Assembly (NCBI GenBank): GCA_963821815.1
Contig: CAWGFG010000006.1
Span: 3,968,001 to 4,032,000, forward strand
Origin: JASGTU01 sp963821815
GTDB lineage: Bacteria > Chloroflexota > Anaerolineae > Caldilineales > Caldilineaceae
DNA length: 64,000 nucleotides
Direction of reading: 5' to 3'
Notes under the pieces: model-generated
Databases searched by the model: none
What the model saw: only the letters and a program-made list of their open reading frames with translations
What the model was told of the DNA's origin: nothing
Translations under genes and position numbers: made by a program
In this document: piece by piece, positions 1 to 9,226 of the stretch
Layout: each line of letters starts with the position of its first letter
Position numbering within the stretch: the first letter of the stretch is position 1

Positions 1-157
1 TGCGCTGCCACTGGAAGATCGCTTCAAGAAGCTGCTCGGCGTTCCCGATGAGAAGCGCATGCCGATTCTGATTCCGGTTGGTGTTCCGAAAGAGAAACCG
101 CAAAAAGAGAAGAAGGAAATGGGCGAGATTCTGCATTGGGAGATGTACAAAGGCTAG
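1..157 (+). CDS. Nitroreductase-family protein, C-terminal fragment
   Basis: Reading frame 2 is open from the window edge to a TAG at 155-157, giving about 51 residues. The segment LLGVPDEKRMPILIPVGVP matches the end of FMN-dependent nitroreductases, where a 'lgiP....v.lipvGyP' strand closes the fold, followed by a Lys/Glu-rich tail ending in HWEMYKG. The catalytic and FMN-binding parts lie outside the window, so substrate and length cannot be judged. The family normally reduces nitro groups, quinones or flavins with NAD(P)H in the cytoplasm. It is followed by a 138-bp gap and a convergent gene. Confidence 0.6.
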   Translation, partial: ALPLEDRFKKLLGVPDEKRMPILIPVGVPKEKPQKEKKEMGEILHWEMYKG

Positions 158-295
158 AATCTGTCCATCAATCTGTAGCTAAGACTCGGTTCGCCGTTCG
201 CGCTGGTGTATGCTTGGGCTGTTCTACCGCCTATTCACCGGCTGGACGGCGTTCCGACTTCACGGTACGTGCTTGATGCTGTAGAAGCAGGCGTC

Positions 296-1348
296 CTAGC
301 CAGTTGTGCTAGGCGTGATGCGCGGCCCTTCCGGCGTATCATCGACCTGCCAACCGGATGCAGCTATCCGATCACGTAGCGCGTCAGCCTGCGACCAGTC
401 GCGTGCTTGTCGCGCATCTTCACGAGCTTGCGCCAGCTCTACAACTTCGTCGGGTGCTGCACCGTTCGAGTGGTCGCCTGCGCTAGCCGACGTCGCCAGC
501 TCCCATACGTCCTCGCGAATGCCCTCGCCGCTGGCAGGTGTTCGCCACTCGCCGAGTTCGTGCACATCAAAGCAGCTGCCGGAATCAAACCTGCGCGCCA
601 CGTCGGAGATGACATAGACACTACCTGCACCGACGACTACGCATTCCTCCTGTACCGGATCGATGACGATACCCGTGTTCTCCTCGATGCCGAGAATGGT
701 CGGCTGTTCCGGCAACAGTTTCAGAAGCTGGTGATAGCGCTCTTGGCCCATGTAGCAGCGGCTGGTATCCAGCTCGTCGCCGCCGTCTTTGTTGTTCCAG
801 TGCGGCGTGATCACCAGCTCCAGACCGAACTGGGCGAAGAAATCCAGCCCCGGTTTCCAGTGCAGATCTTCGCCGACTTTGTAGATTTCATAAACTGGCA
901 TAGCGTGCTTACTGACGGCGATGGTCGTGGCGCTGGAGAAGCAGATAGCTGCGCCGGTTCTGTTTCTAGCCATTATGGCCGACCATGTATAGCTGTCCTG
1001 TAGTTGTCGCACTGCGTAGGAGGGACTGCCCGGACCCATAAAAATGTAGTTGGCGTCGAAAATCGGCCGAGCGATGTTGGCATCATCCGTGCTAAAGGAA
1101 GTGCCGCGCTTGCGCGCCGGAATCAACCGGCACTGCGGATTAAAGTTGCGCAGATGTTGCGATAGATAGTCCGCGATCTTCTGCGCAACATCTTCGGAAT
1201 TGGGTTCAAAGCCGGCTGGTGTCTCCAAAATGGCAGCGCGCACGGGCATTGCAAGTCGGCGCATGACCTCGTGGTGGATCCGCTGTGCATTTGGCGCTGT
1301 TTCTCCGGAGCCGAAGAGCGCTATGGGGCCGATTTGTTGCTCGATCAT
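296..1348 (-). CDS. S51/class I glutamine amidotransferase-like protein with CysS-like C-terminal tail
   Basis: A 350-residue protein in two parts. Residues 1-255 look like the peptidase S51 (cyanophycinase/dipeptidase E) or type 1 glutamine amidotransferase-like fold: an N-terminal GSGE turn, a GPGSPSYA loop near residue 105, and the segment CFSSATT where the usual nucleophile elbow GTSAGA would be. The last 45 residues (AREDARQARDWSQADALRD..., then DDTPEGPR) closely resemble the C-terminal end of cysteinyl-tRNA synthetase. The altered elbow keeps Ser and Cys candidates, so hydrolase activity is possible but not shown. It is divergent from the amidohydrolase at 1670. The fold call is good; the substrate is unknown. 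Confidence 0.75.
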   Translation of the reverse strand: MIEQQIGPIALFGSGETAPNAQRIHHEVMRRLAMPVRAAILETPAGFEPNSEDVAQKIADYLSQHLRNFNPQCRLIPARKRGTSFSTDDANIARPIFDANYIFMGPGSPSYAVRQLQDSYTWSAIMARNRTGAAICFSSATTIAVSKHAMPVYEIYKVGEDLHWKPGLDFFAQFGLELVITPHWNNKDGGDELDTSRCYMGQERYHQLLKLLPEQPTILGIEENTGIVIDPVQEECVVVGAGSVYVISDVARRFDSGSCFDVHELGEWRTPASGEGIREDVWELATSASAGDHSNGAAPDEVVELAQAREDARQARDWSQADALRDRIAASGWQVDDTPEGPRITPSTTG

Positions 1349-1669
1349 ATTGTTGTTGACTCAATGATTTGTAGTTGCGTATTGTCGGCCAATATCTAGG
1401 GTCGTCTCTGCTGGCGCTAGTATACCAGAACAAGCCAGAGTCGCCGCACGGCATAAAGTCATTACAGTACATCTCACAAACTGATCGCACAATCACGGGA
1501 TGCGCACCAGGAAGTTATCGTATACGGACGGGGTCGGAGTATACTCGTACACACAGAAGCAATATTTATCCTCACGGAAACCAAGCACGGAATATTGACC
1601 CGGTCGTGGTTCTTTCTTTCACGCTAGACTTCTACCCATCATAAGCGCACCCATCAATGGAGGTCGTAG
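1349..1669. other. Intergenic region between divergent genes
   Basis: This 321-bp stretch separates two divergent starts and should hold promoters for both. A ggagg-like ribosome site lies just before 1670. A poor plus-strand promoter match (TTGACT, 18 bp, TATTGT) begins near 1357, but it is too far from the gene to rely on. I see no RNA gene or repeat. Confidence 0.4.
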
Positions 1670-2896
1670 ATGACATTCGATCTACTCATTAAAGGCGGCG
1701 AGGTTGTTGACCCCGGCGCAGGCTATGCAGGTCAGCTTGATGTTGCCGTCAAGCGCAACAAGATCGCCGCGGTGGAGCGCAACATACCAGCCGAATCAGC
1801 GCGCCGCGTCATTAACGCGACCGGCAAGCATGTTACCCCGGGCCTTGTAGATTTGCATACACACGTTTACCACAGCGTCACATTCTGGGGCATCCACGCC
1901 GATCCAGTGGCGTCGCGTACCGGCGTCACCACATGGTTGGATGTCGGTTCATCCGGTGCGTACAACGTCATGGGTTTTCGCGACTTCATTGCGCGACAAG
2001 CTGAAGCGCGCATCTACGCTCTGCTCAACATATCGAGCATCGGGCTGACAGCCATGTCTTGGGAATTGGCTAATCTCAACTACTGCGATGTAGAACTGTG
2101 CTGCACAATGGTGGAGCACAACTCCGACTTGCTGCTGGGCATCAAAGCGCGCATCGACAATGCCACCACCGGACCGAATGGCCTTGAGCCTTTGCGCAGG
2201 GCTCGCCAGGCTGCCGAAGATCTGGGTCTGCCCATGATGGTGCACATCGGCTATGGCCCGCCCAATGTACCGGATGTACTGGATATGATGCGCGAAAACG
2301 ACATCCTCACACACTGCTACACAGGCGGCAGCATGCGGATTATTGACGATACGGGTCACATTCTGGACGCCGCCAAACGCGCCGTGGAACGCGGCATTGT
2401 CCTGGATATCGGACACGGAGCAGGTTCGTTCTCATTTGAGTCGGCCGAAGCCCTCATTCAGGAAGGTTATCCACCATTCGTTATCTCATCTGACATCCAC
2501 CAGATGAGCATTTTGGGACCGCTCTATGATCTGCCCACCTGCTTGAGCAAGTTCATGGCGCTGGGAATGTCGTTCGAGGATGTCATACAGGCCTCGACCG
2601 CGAATCCGGCTATGGTGCTTGGCATGCAGAACGAAGTGGGGACGTTGAAGCCTGGCGCCTATGCAGACATCGCCCTCTATGACATCTTGCAGGGCGACTT
2701 CCCGTTTTTCGATGTGGCTATGAACCAACGCAATGGCGACTCGCTCATACGAAATGCGCTCACAATCGTCAATGGGCGTGAAATGGTGCGCCAGCAGGAT
2801 CCGCCACCCGCTCCCTGGATGCCGCTCAGCGATATGCAGAAGAAGCTCATCGCAGACGGTCACACGCCGCATGCGATGGCAGGCGCTTGCTGCTAG
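1670..2896 (+). CDS. Amidohydrolase/deacetylase family metallohydrolase (COG3964-like)
   Basis: A 408-residue amidohydrolase-superfamily enzyme. It opens with the LLIKGGEVVDPG beta-sandwich strand, then has the metal motif VDLHTHVY near residue 61 (HxH), a histidine in MMVHIGYG, another in LTHCYTGG, and the late aspartate in ISSDIH. It ends with a STANPAMVLG and GTLKPGAYADI segment typical of the dihydroorotase/dihydropyrimidinase branch. The family hydrolyses cyclic amides or N-acyl groups with one or two divalent metals; the closest group appears to be the 'amidohydrolase/deacetylase' family, whose substrates are poorly defined. Start ATG 1670 has a good purine-rich site (aatggaggtcgtag). 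Length is normal and the gene looks intact. Confidence 0.88.
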   Translation: MTFDLLIKGGEVVDPGAGYAGQLDVAVKRNKIAAVERNIPAESARRVINATGKHVTPGLVDLHTHVYHSVTFWGIHADPVASRTGVTTWLDVGSSGAYNVMGFRDFIARQAEARIYALLNISSIGLTAMSWELANLNYCDVELCCTMVEHNSDLLLGIKARIDNATTGPNGLEPLRRARQAAEDLGLPMMVHIGYGPPNVPDVLDMMRENDILTHCYTGGSMRIIDDTGHILDAAKRAVERGIVLDIGHGAGSFSFESAEALIQEGYPPFVISSDIHQMSILGPLYDLPTCLSKFMALGMSFEDVIQASTANPAMVLGMQNEVGTLKPGAYADIALYDILQGDFPFFDVAMNQRNGDSLIRNALTIVNGREMVRQQDPPPAPWMPLSDMQKKLIADGHTPHAMAGACC

Positions 2897-3022
2897 AAGG
2901 GCCGAACGTTGACTACAGAGGGGGCAGACAGTGCGCGGCTTGCCGACCTGTACGCGTCCTCTAAAGATTTCGGATGACATCCAAGTCGAATCGGCGCAAA
3001 GGGTAGCGGCTGGTGGCGATTC

Positions 3023-3958
3023 CTAGTTGCACGCAACACTAACGCGCTGCAACGCTTCTAACGGACCGGCACTGCGCAGCAGGGACATCTCGTTCTGGTT
3101 TCGCACGAGCATAGATCCTGCAAAACCCAGCGCATTCACCGAGATGCTCTGAAAGGATTCCGCTGTCCGAGGCACGATCAACATCCAATCGCGGGTTGCC
3201 AGTAGATTGTACGGGTACGTCTGCGCCTTGCCGTCACCGAACGCTATGCCGGCGGCTTCGATCAAGGTTCTGTAGAGGTGCAGGAGAGCCTCGCCTGCCA
3301 AGTTCGGTGCGGTCGATAGCTCAGTCTGGATGCTTCCAAAAGCGTGTTTGAACCGGTACTGCGGCAGGCGACCGACTCCATCCTGCCACTGGATTTCCTT
3401 CAGTACTGATTGGACCGGCCATTGGGCTTGCGAGGTACCCGGCAGATAAGGAATAAGCTGAAGATGTTTATGGCGCTGGCTGGCGCCTGCCGTTTTGCCG
3501 CCGTTATAGAATGCCAACCCATCAACGTCTTGCATGCAGCGCCAAAGCGCAGCAAAGTCTGCCGCGGTCAGCCAGTTCGTCTGATGCTCGAATTGCCTCG
3601 TGACGATGAGCAAGTGTCGGTCGAAGATGTTGTACTTGTTCAGCAGACAGACATGCGTCGGTGATATCTCAGCGACACGCAGACGCTCATCGAAGGGTAA
3701 GAACGGATTGGTTGCCGTTTCGGAGTAAGTTGGCTTGCTTGGCGGCGTGGCTTCTGATGGCTGATTGCGTTGCGGCTGTACCTTCTGCCAAATGACAAAC
3801 GTAATTCCACCGTCGACCAGCCGCTCCGGAGTCACCGAGAGCGGCGTGATCACACCGTTACGCAACGCTGCATCCTCGACTTCAGATGCGAGGTCTAGTA
3901 GCGGTCTATGCAGGTCATCCAGCGAACGCCCTTTCGGTGTCTGGGCAGGTTCTGTCAT
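3023..3958 (-). CDS. ATP adenylyltransferase / Ap4A phosphorylase-like HIT-superfamily protein
   Basis: A 311-residue protein of the Ap4A phosphorylase (APA1/APA2, DUF4922) type. The histidine-triad signature is visible as QRHKHLQLIP, and the typical N-terminal half contains NPFLPFDERLRV and HVCLLNKYNIFDRHLLIVTR. These enzymes cleave diadenosine tetraphosphate with phosphate to ADP and ATP in the cytoplasm. I chose the ATG at 3958 because AAAGAGG lies 4 bases upstream; an ATG at 4012 would add 18 hydrophobic residues without a clear ribosome site. It is divergent from the membrane protein at 4179. I do not see a close functional partner nearby. Confidence 0.85.
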   Translation of the reverse strand: MTEPAQTPKGRSLDDLHRPLLDLASEVEDAALRNGVITPLSVTPERLVDGGITFVIWQKVQPQRNQPSEATPPSKPTYSETATNPFLPFDERLRVAEISPTHVCLLNKYNIFDRHLLIVTRQFEHQTNWLTAADFAALWRCMQDVDGLAFYNGGKTAGASQRHKHLQLIPYLPGTSQAQWPVQSVLKEIQWQDGVGRLPQYRFKHAFGSIQTELSTAPNLAGEALLHLYRTLIEAAGIAFGDGKAQTYPYNLLATRDWMLIVPRTAESFQSISVNALGFAGSMLVRNQNEMSLLRSAGPLEALQRVSVACN

Positions 3959-4059
3959 TTTGCCTCTTTCACTCACTACGAAAAGTAGGTTAGGATAGAT
4001 CCAACACATCATTTATTGCAACAGCGGCAGCGCCTATCCTAAACAGAACTCACTGATTT

Positions 4060-4083
4060 CTCAAACGATAATTTTTGTTTGAG
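4060..4083. repeat. Inverted repeat between divergent genes
   Basis: Perfect 7-bp arms CTCAAAC (4060-4066) and GTTTGAG (4077-4083) flank an A/T-rich 10-base spacer between the divergent starts at 3958 and 4179. It could be an operator; nothing ties it to a known regulator. Confidence 0.25.
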
Positions 4084-4178
4084 TCGTATTTACACTTAGC
4101 CAGATGTTGACGCGGAATGATGATGCCTAGGTGTGGCAGTTTGAGGTGCGCAATAGTAGGAGGAATGGAGGAGTATTT

Positions 4179-4622
4179 ATGACAAGGACAGATGCTGAGC
4201 AGCGGCAACCATTGTCCGTTAGGCGCGTTGTCACCTACGGATTGATCGCCATTGTGGTGTCGACCGTAGCCAATCTGATAGTCCGGGCAGTAGGCATGGA
4301 GTTAGTCGACGTTTCACCTGAGTTCCTTCCGCTTGCAGACATGTGGCGAACGAGGGCCTTCACCATTGTGTTTGTATTTGCCGCCGTCGTGGTTTTTGCT
4401 ATCGTCGATCGCTTATCAAGCAAACCCGCCAAAGTCTTCAACATTATCGCCTTTATTGCATTCTTGGTTTCTCTTGTCCCTGATACCTTGATGTTGGTCA
4501 GCCCTGCGAACATGCCATTTGGCGGAATATCACCGGCTACGGTCTTGATATTAATGATTCAGCATCTCTGCGCGTATTTGATTACCATCTACACATTGAC
4601 TGTACTCGCTTATCGAACGTAA
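4179..4622 (+). CDS. Small four-helix membrane protein (DUF6069-like)
   Basis: A 147-residue integral membrane protein with four hydrophobic segments at about residues 16-38, 58-78, 84-106 and 118-142. The order and the short charged N-terminus resemble DUF6069 proteins, which have no established function. The ATG at 4179 is preceded by two GGAGGA-like sites (agtaggaggaatggaggag), so I prefer it to the in-frame codon at 4131. The gene is monocistronic and ends 36 bases before a strong hairpin. Membrane location is clear; the family name is from general resemblance. Confidence 0.7.
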   Translation: MTRTDAEQRQPLSVRRVVTYGLIAIVVSTVANLIVRAVGMELVDVSPEFLPLADMWRTRAFTIVFVFAAVVVFAIVDRLSSKPAKVFNIIAFIAFLVSLVPDTLMLVSPANMPFGGISPATVLILMIQHLCAYLITIYTLTVLAYRT

Positions 4623-4658
4623 GTGGCACGGTCTTCAGCTGATTGCTTTGGAGCACGC

Positions 4659-4688
4659 AAAGGGGATCCCAACGACGGGATCCCCTTT
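4659..4688. terminator. Bidirectional intrinsic terminator
   Basis: A perfect 12-bp stem (AAAGGGGATCCC, 4659-4670, with its complement at 4677-4688) and a 6-base loop lie between the convergent ends at 4622 (+) and 4718 (-). The A and T bases at the stem ends let it serve either strand. Confidence 0.75.
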
Positions 4689-4717
4689 GCAAGCGTCTGC
4701 GTACGTATAGAAATGTT

Positions 4718-5137
4718 TTAGATTGCTTCGGCTAGGTCTCGCATGTCGAAGATCTTCATCTCTATGCCTTCGACGGTCTCGATGGTCTCATGCACGGGGC
4801 AATGTTCCGCCACACGCTGCATAGCCAATCGACGGTTCTTGCACTCTGCATGCGGCAGCATGATGGACACCGTGATATTGATGAGTCGAGTCGGGTTTTC
4901 GGCTTTGTCAAAAGTAACGTCAACGCTCAGTCCTGTGGCATCAATCCCTGACTGCTGGCAGTAGTTGGCTACGAACGCGCCGACGCACGAGCCGAGAGAT
5001 GCGATGAAGACCTCCGGCGGAGTCGGTGCACGGTCCTTGCCGCCCATTGAGGCAGGTACGTCGATGAGCATACTGTGGTTGCCGACATGGCTCTCGAACA
5101 GCATATCCCCTTTGTAGTCGGTTGTTATCTTACCCAT
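4718..5137 (-). CDS. OsmC family protein
   Basis: A 139-residue OsmC/Ohr-superfamily protein. Both redox cysteines of the family are present: Cys51 in SLGSCVGAF and Cys113 in EHCPVHET. The PPEVFIASLGSC stretch is diagnostic. Family members are cytoplasmic dimeric thiol peroxidases acting on organic hydroperoxides, or less well characterised YhfA-like relatives; this one is short, like the latter. The start ATG at 5137 follows AAAAGGAG. A Crp/Fnr regulator lies 268 bp upstream on the same strand, which hints at redox-linked control but does not prove it. Confidence 0.9.
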   Translation of the reverse strand: MGKITTDYKGDMLFESHVGNHSMLIDVPASMGGKDRAPTPPEVFIASLGSCVGAFVANYCQQSGIDATGLSVDVTFDKAENPTRLINITVSIMLPHAECKNRRLAMQRVAEHCPVHETIETVEGIEMKIFDMRDLAEAI

Positions 5138-5405
5138 TTTAGTACTCCTTTTCGAGGTTTGTTGTGTATTGTGGAATGAAAAGAGCTATTGGCAAGAAAC
5201 GGTCACATTCGAAGAAGAACCTTGTTGAAAATTGGTGAATTACGTGTTTGGGATTTGCATGATGGTTGAAAACTCCCTTACACATATTGGATACTGTGCA
5301 CAAGAAATCGCAATCATGGGTTTTTCGCAATCCGACTTTCGGCAGGTCGACTGATTGGTTGCGTAAAGGTACAGCAACCTGAACATGATAGTTTTTTTCT
5401 TGTTA

Positions 5406-6104
5406 CTATGAATCGACCGGTTTACCGAGCGCCTCTAGCGGCTTATGATCGAGAATCATTAAGCGATCGCGGCGGGTACGCACCCAGTTTCGCCGTTCCC
5501 ACTTTTGTAACAACCGGCTGACGCTATAGACCGTTGTGCCGGTGTACTCTGCCAGGTCGCTTCTGGACAGCGCGATGTCGATGATGCAGCCTTCTGCCGC
5601 ATGCCTACCCACATCGGTGCACAATCGCAGCAATGCGCGAGCCAGCCGCTGTTCAACGCTCATCGTTAATAACTCCATATAACGTTCTTCGAGTTCTCGC
5701 CGACGACCTATCACAAGTTTCAAAACGTTGAATACGATATCCGGGTAGCGGTGCATGAACTCAATCATTACTTCACCGGACCAGATGAGGACGCAACAAT
5801 GGTTGATGGCCTGCACCGACCATGAAAATTCGCTATTTTCTATTACGGTAGCGACGCCGTATCCGTTTCCGGGTCGCACAATACGATGTAATGCCTGCCG
5901 ACCGTCTTGTGTGATGTGGGTGAGTTTGGCATTTCCACAGAACATGAGGTAAATGCTGGTGGCAGGATCACCTTGGCGAACAATGTACGATCCAGGTTCG
6001 TATTCCTGGACAACGCCTGAATTGCGAACATCCAGCAATTGTTCGGAAGTAAGACCGTGGAATAACCGAAAGCCAGCTAACAGTACGATCAGGGGATCAT
6101 CCAT
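5406..6104 (-). CDS. Crp/Fnr-family transcriptional regulator
   Basis: A 232-residue regulator. Residues about 12-125 form the cyclic-nucleotide-binding-like beta-roll (EYEPGSYIVRQGDPATSIYL and the glycines around PGNGYG). After a long helix, residues 148-225 form the winged helix-turn-helix, with SRSDLAEYTGTTVYSVSRLL as the recognition region. No N-terminal cysteine cluster is present, so it is not an FNR iron-sulfur type; the Arg/Ser pair of classical cAMP binding is not evident either. It probably senses another redox or nitrogen-oxide ligand. It sits between the maturase gene and osmC on the same strand. ATG 6104 has only a weak ribosome site. Confidence 0.88.
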   Translation of the reverse strand: MDDPLIVLLAGFRLFHGLTSEQLLDVRNSGVVQEYEPGSYIVRQGDPATSIYLMFCGNAKLTHITQDGRQALHRIVRPGNGYGVATVIENSEFSWSVQAINHCCVLIWSGEVMIEFMHRYPDIVFNVLKLVIGRRRELEERYMELLTMSVEQRLARALLRLCTDVGRHAAEGCIIDIALSRSDLAEYTGTTVYSVSRLLQKWERRNWVRTRRDRLMILDHKPLEALGKPVDS

Positions 6105-6241
6105 ACGAAACTATCCGTTGTTGCAACATTGCATCATCTATTCCGTTTTTTGTGATGCCGCTCAATTGGCGTGGGACCCAATTGGACCACATGCCGATTG
6201 AGCGAGTGTCAAATCCCTGTGTAAGTGGTCGCGCCTGATCG

Positions 6242-7582
6242 TTACCTTTGTCCGTGACAGTGTTTGAACTTCTTGCCACTTCCGCACGGACATGGATCGT
6301 TTCGCTGCACATGGGCGAATAATTCGCGCTGTTTCGCTTCTTCGGCAGCCAGGATCTGCATGATCTGAGCCGGCGGACGCTGTTGTTGTAGTAAACTGGA
6401 CATGATGTCCATTGGTCGCGTGACGTGCTTGAAAAAGGCCTTGTACCCTGAGCAAAGATAGTTCAGTCCCGGCTCGCCGTCCGGCGTCTGAATAAATCGG
6501 TTTTTCGGGCAGCCGCCATTACAGGCAAAGCGTACCTCGCATTCGCGGCAATACTGGGGGAGCGTCTCCAACTTGTTACGACCGAACTGTCGCTGCTTAT
6601 CCGAAGCGACTAATTCGATTAGGTGCGTCTCGCGAATGTTGCCCAATAGATAGTCTGGCTCCACAAAGTGGTCGCAGGAATACAGGTCACCGGTGTGTTC
6701 GATAGCCAGTGAATCGCCGCAGGTTGGTGCAAAAACGCAGAGGCTGTGTTGGCCCATCCAGCTGCCCAACGTGACGTCGAAAAGCTGAACATAGACCTTG
6801 CCCACGTCGCGGCGAACCCACTCATCAAAAACGCCTATCAGAAAGCGTCCGTATTGCTCTCCCGTCACTGAGCGCTCCGTGACTTCGTCTCCCTCTTGTC
6901 GCAGGGTTGTGCCGTCCTCGTTAACGCGCTCTACGATTGGAATGAACTGGATAAAGTCCATATCAAGCTCGTCTCTGAAGAAACGATAGACTTCGACGGG
7001 ATGGTCTCCGTTGGCGGCGTGTACAGTGCACAAGATGTTGAATTCGACATTGTGACGTCGTAGCGCTGCATAGCCGCGCATGACGCGTTCGAAGCTGCCC
7101 TTGCCGCCTTTGTCGACTCGGTAGGCGTCGTGCAAGTGTTGCGGTCCGTCTACACTGAGGCCGACGAGAAAGTTGTGCTCCTTAAAGAAGGCCGCCCATT
7201 CGTCATCCAAGAAGGTGCCATTAGTTTGTATGCTGTGCTCGATGCGCTGTCCAGGTTGGCGATACTTTTCCACCAACTCCATGGCCGTGCGGAAAAAGTC
7301 GAGTCCCATCATTGTGGGCTCGCCGCCCTGCCAGGCTAAATTGATTTCCGGAACGTGTTGGGATTCGAACAGTTGCTTGATATAAATCTCGAGCAGATCG
7401 TCCGCCATTCGAAACTTGCTGCCGGGATACAGTTTTTCTTTGGTTAAGAAGAAACAATACTGGCAATCAAGGTTGCAGATGGCGCCCGTGGGCTTGACCA
7501 GTACATGGAAAGCGCGGGGTGCGTTATCCGGCATCGTGAACGGAAGCGAAGGACTCTGCGTATCCAGTTTCGGGCTCAGCAT
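6242..7582 (-). CDS. Anaerobic sulfatase-maturating radical SAM enzyme with SEC-C tail
   Basis: A 446-residue radical SAM/SPASM protein. The cluster motif CNLDCQYC is at residues 36-43. The C-terminal SPASM cysteines appear as CGDS, CDHF and CRECEVRFACNGGCP, as in anSME enzymes that turn an active-site Cys or Ser of sulfatases into formylglycine without oxygen. The last 20 residues carry an extra SEC-C zinc motif (NDPCPCGSGKKFKHCH), an appendage also found on SecA. I chose ATG 7582, which has GGAG 10 bases upstream, over a TTG at 7606. No sulfatase is adjacent, but a Cys-type sulfatase lies at 61579-63063. The family call is firm; the client is inferred. Confidence 0.92.
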   Translation of the reverse strand: MLSPKLDTQSPSLPFTMPDNAPRAFHVLVKPTGAICNLDCQYCFFLTKEKLYPGSKFRMADDLLEIYIKQLFESQHVPEINLAWQGGEPTMMGLDFFRTAMELVEKYRQPGQRIEHSIQTNGTFLDDEWAAFFKEHNFLVGLSVDGPQHLHDAYRVDKGGKGSFERVMRGYAALRRHNVEFNILCTVHAANGDHPVEVYRFFRDELDMDFIQFIPIVERVNEDGTTLRQEGDEVTERSVTGEQYGRFLIGVFDEWVRRDVGKVYVQLFDVTLGSWMGQHSLCVFAPTCGDSLAIEHTGDLYSCDHFVEPDYLLGNIRETHLIELVASDKQRQFGRNKLETLPQYCRECEVRFACNGGCPKNRFIQTPDGEPGLNYLCSGYKAFFKHVTRPMDIMSSLLQQQRPPAQIMQILAAEEAKQRELFAHVQRNDPCPCGSGKKFKHCHGQR

Positions 7583-8139
7583 AGGGTTAACGCTCCAAGG
7601 CAACAAAAGACAGTTGAGGCAGACGTCAGTTCGGAGATATCACGGTGGGCGTCTTGTTCCATAATCATACTAGATTGTGAAAGAAAATACAAAAGATTTG
7701 TGGAATCAATGTATGCCTTTCCTGGGTTTCTCATTCAACCTCCAACGACTTTCTACTGTATTCACTGGTACGATACCTGACCCTCGAGATGTAGAGCACT
7801 GATGCATCGATTACTGTAGTCTGCACGGGAATCTTACCAAACGCGGGTATCGTACTAAACACAGATATCATATTAACGAGGACTGCTAAAGCAAACCTTC
7901 TTTCGTCAAGTGAAATGCCACCTAACATATCAAATCAATTGGCTTATACAAAATCTCGACAACTGCGAGATGCAATTGGCCGTAGCTGTTGCGGACTCTG
8001 TTGACCGAATTACAGTTGGCGGCGAGATCTTCCGTGATCTGTTACCATATTGTATTACGGCAACCATTCCAGCCAATGTTGCGACACGTTCTAGACCGGT
8101 AGCCAACGCTCTAAGAAGCACCATCGCAATGGACGTTCT
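7583..8139. other. Intergenic region
   Basis: About 557 bp between divergent genes. Only short open frames without ribosome sites occur here. I see no RNA gene, repeat or convincing operator. Confidence 0.4.
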
Positions 8140-8969
8140 ATGACTAATCAACTCGTGCGATGCGCATTTCTTTTGGTGTTGACCTGGATTCTTGTAAGCA
8201 CGTCTACCGCGGTCAAAGCCGCTGCACTTGCGCAGGAGAGCGAGGCTAACGTCGAACAATCAGAAGATGCGAGCGATGTAGCCGATTCTGACGTGAAAAT
8301 TCATAGAATCAACATGGGAGCGAGCAACGCGTATTTGATTGAAACAGATGATGGCATGGTCTTGGTCGACGCCGGGCTGCCCTTCTCAGAATGGCTTGTG
8401 TTGCGCATGATGAAAGAGATCGGTCGAGACGATCTCTCGCTCATCTATATCACGCACGCGCACATCGACCATTATGGCAGCGCAAAGGCTCTGAGCGAAA
8501 AGACCGGCGCGCCTATCGCCATTCACAAGGACGATGCTTCTGCAATGGCACAGGGTCGCACCGAACTGGGCACTGTGCGCGACTGGAGCGCGCCTCGAAG
8601 ATTTCATTGCCCTTCATTGAACCTTTGCTGGCTGCCCCTTCGACCCAAGCCGATATTCTCCTGGAGGACGGGGATTCTCTGGCTGAGTATGGAATCGACG
8701 CCTATGTCGTATATACGCCCGGACATACGCCCGGTTCATCAACACTGGTCGTCAATGACAAGTACGGGTTTGTCGGTGATCTTGTTGCTTCAGACAATCA
8801 TGGAGCGCGCGCCCAGCGGTCCTTCGCCGAAGATTGGAATCAGATCGCGAAGAGTATCGATAAAGTCGGTGCCCTGAACCTAGAGCTTATCTTTGCCGGA
8901 CATGGTTCAGAACCTATCGAAGGCAGCGAACTTGAGGGTCTCAGTCCCAAATATGCGGATCAGGACTAG
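8140..8969 (+). pseudogene. Exported MBL-fold metallo-hydrolase, frameshifted
   Basis: Two frames together make one metallo-beta-lactamase-fold hydrolase. From ATG 8140 comes a signal peptide (hydrophobic residues 8-26, AKA-like cleavage region), then the beta-lactamase core with zinc motif THAHIDHYGS. After RDWS, near 8588-8595, the match continues one frame back (SKISLPFIEPLLAA..., HTPGSS, GDLVASDNHG, FAGHGSEP) and ends at TAG 8969. A single missing base in the GCGCGCC stretch explains it. As written, the plus-1 frame runs on to 8877 with unrelated sequence and loses the later zinc ligands. It may be a recent pseudogene or an assembly error; the fully conserved downstream half favours a recent event or error. 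Confidence 0.8.
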
Positions 8970-9226
8970 GCTTCCCTGCAAACGTCATTGCGGGTCTATT
9001 CCTTTTCTAGGCATATAAAAGGCGATACGCTGCAAAGGGTGCGCCGCTACCCGCCGATTCACCCGAAGCAAGACAGCTAATAGCGGGATCGGATCAGGAC
9101 GAACCCCCACTGGTCGCCTACCGTCCTGTCGTTCCGTATGCTGTTGGATACACGATATAATGACTCGGTCAGCCGCCCACGTGGCGACCGACCGGTGTGT
9201 GACGACCACGTCTCTGCGTGTTGAAG

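Noticed and set aside
407..1003. 198-codon plus-strand frame
   Set aside because: It overlaps the S51-like gene and has no recognisable content.
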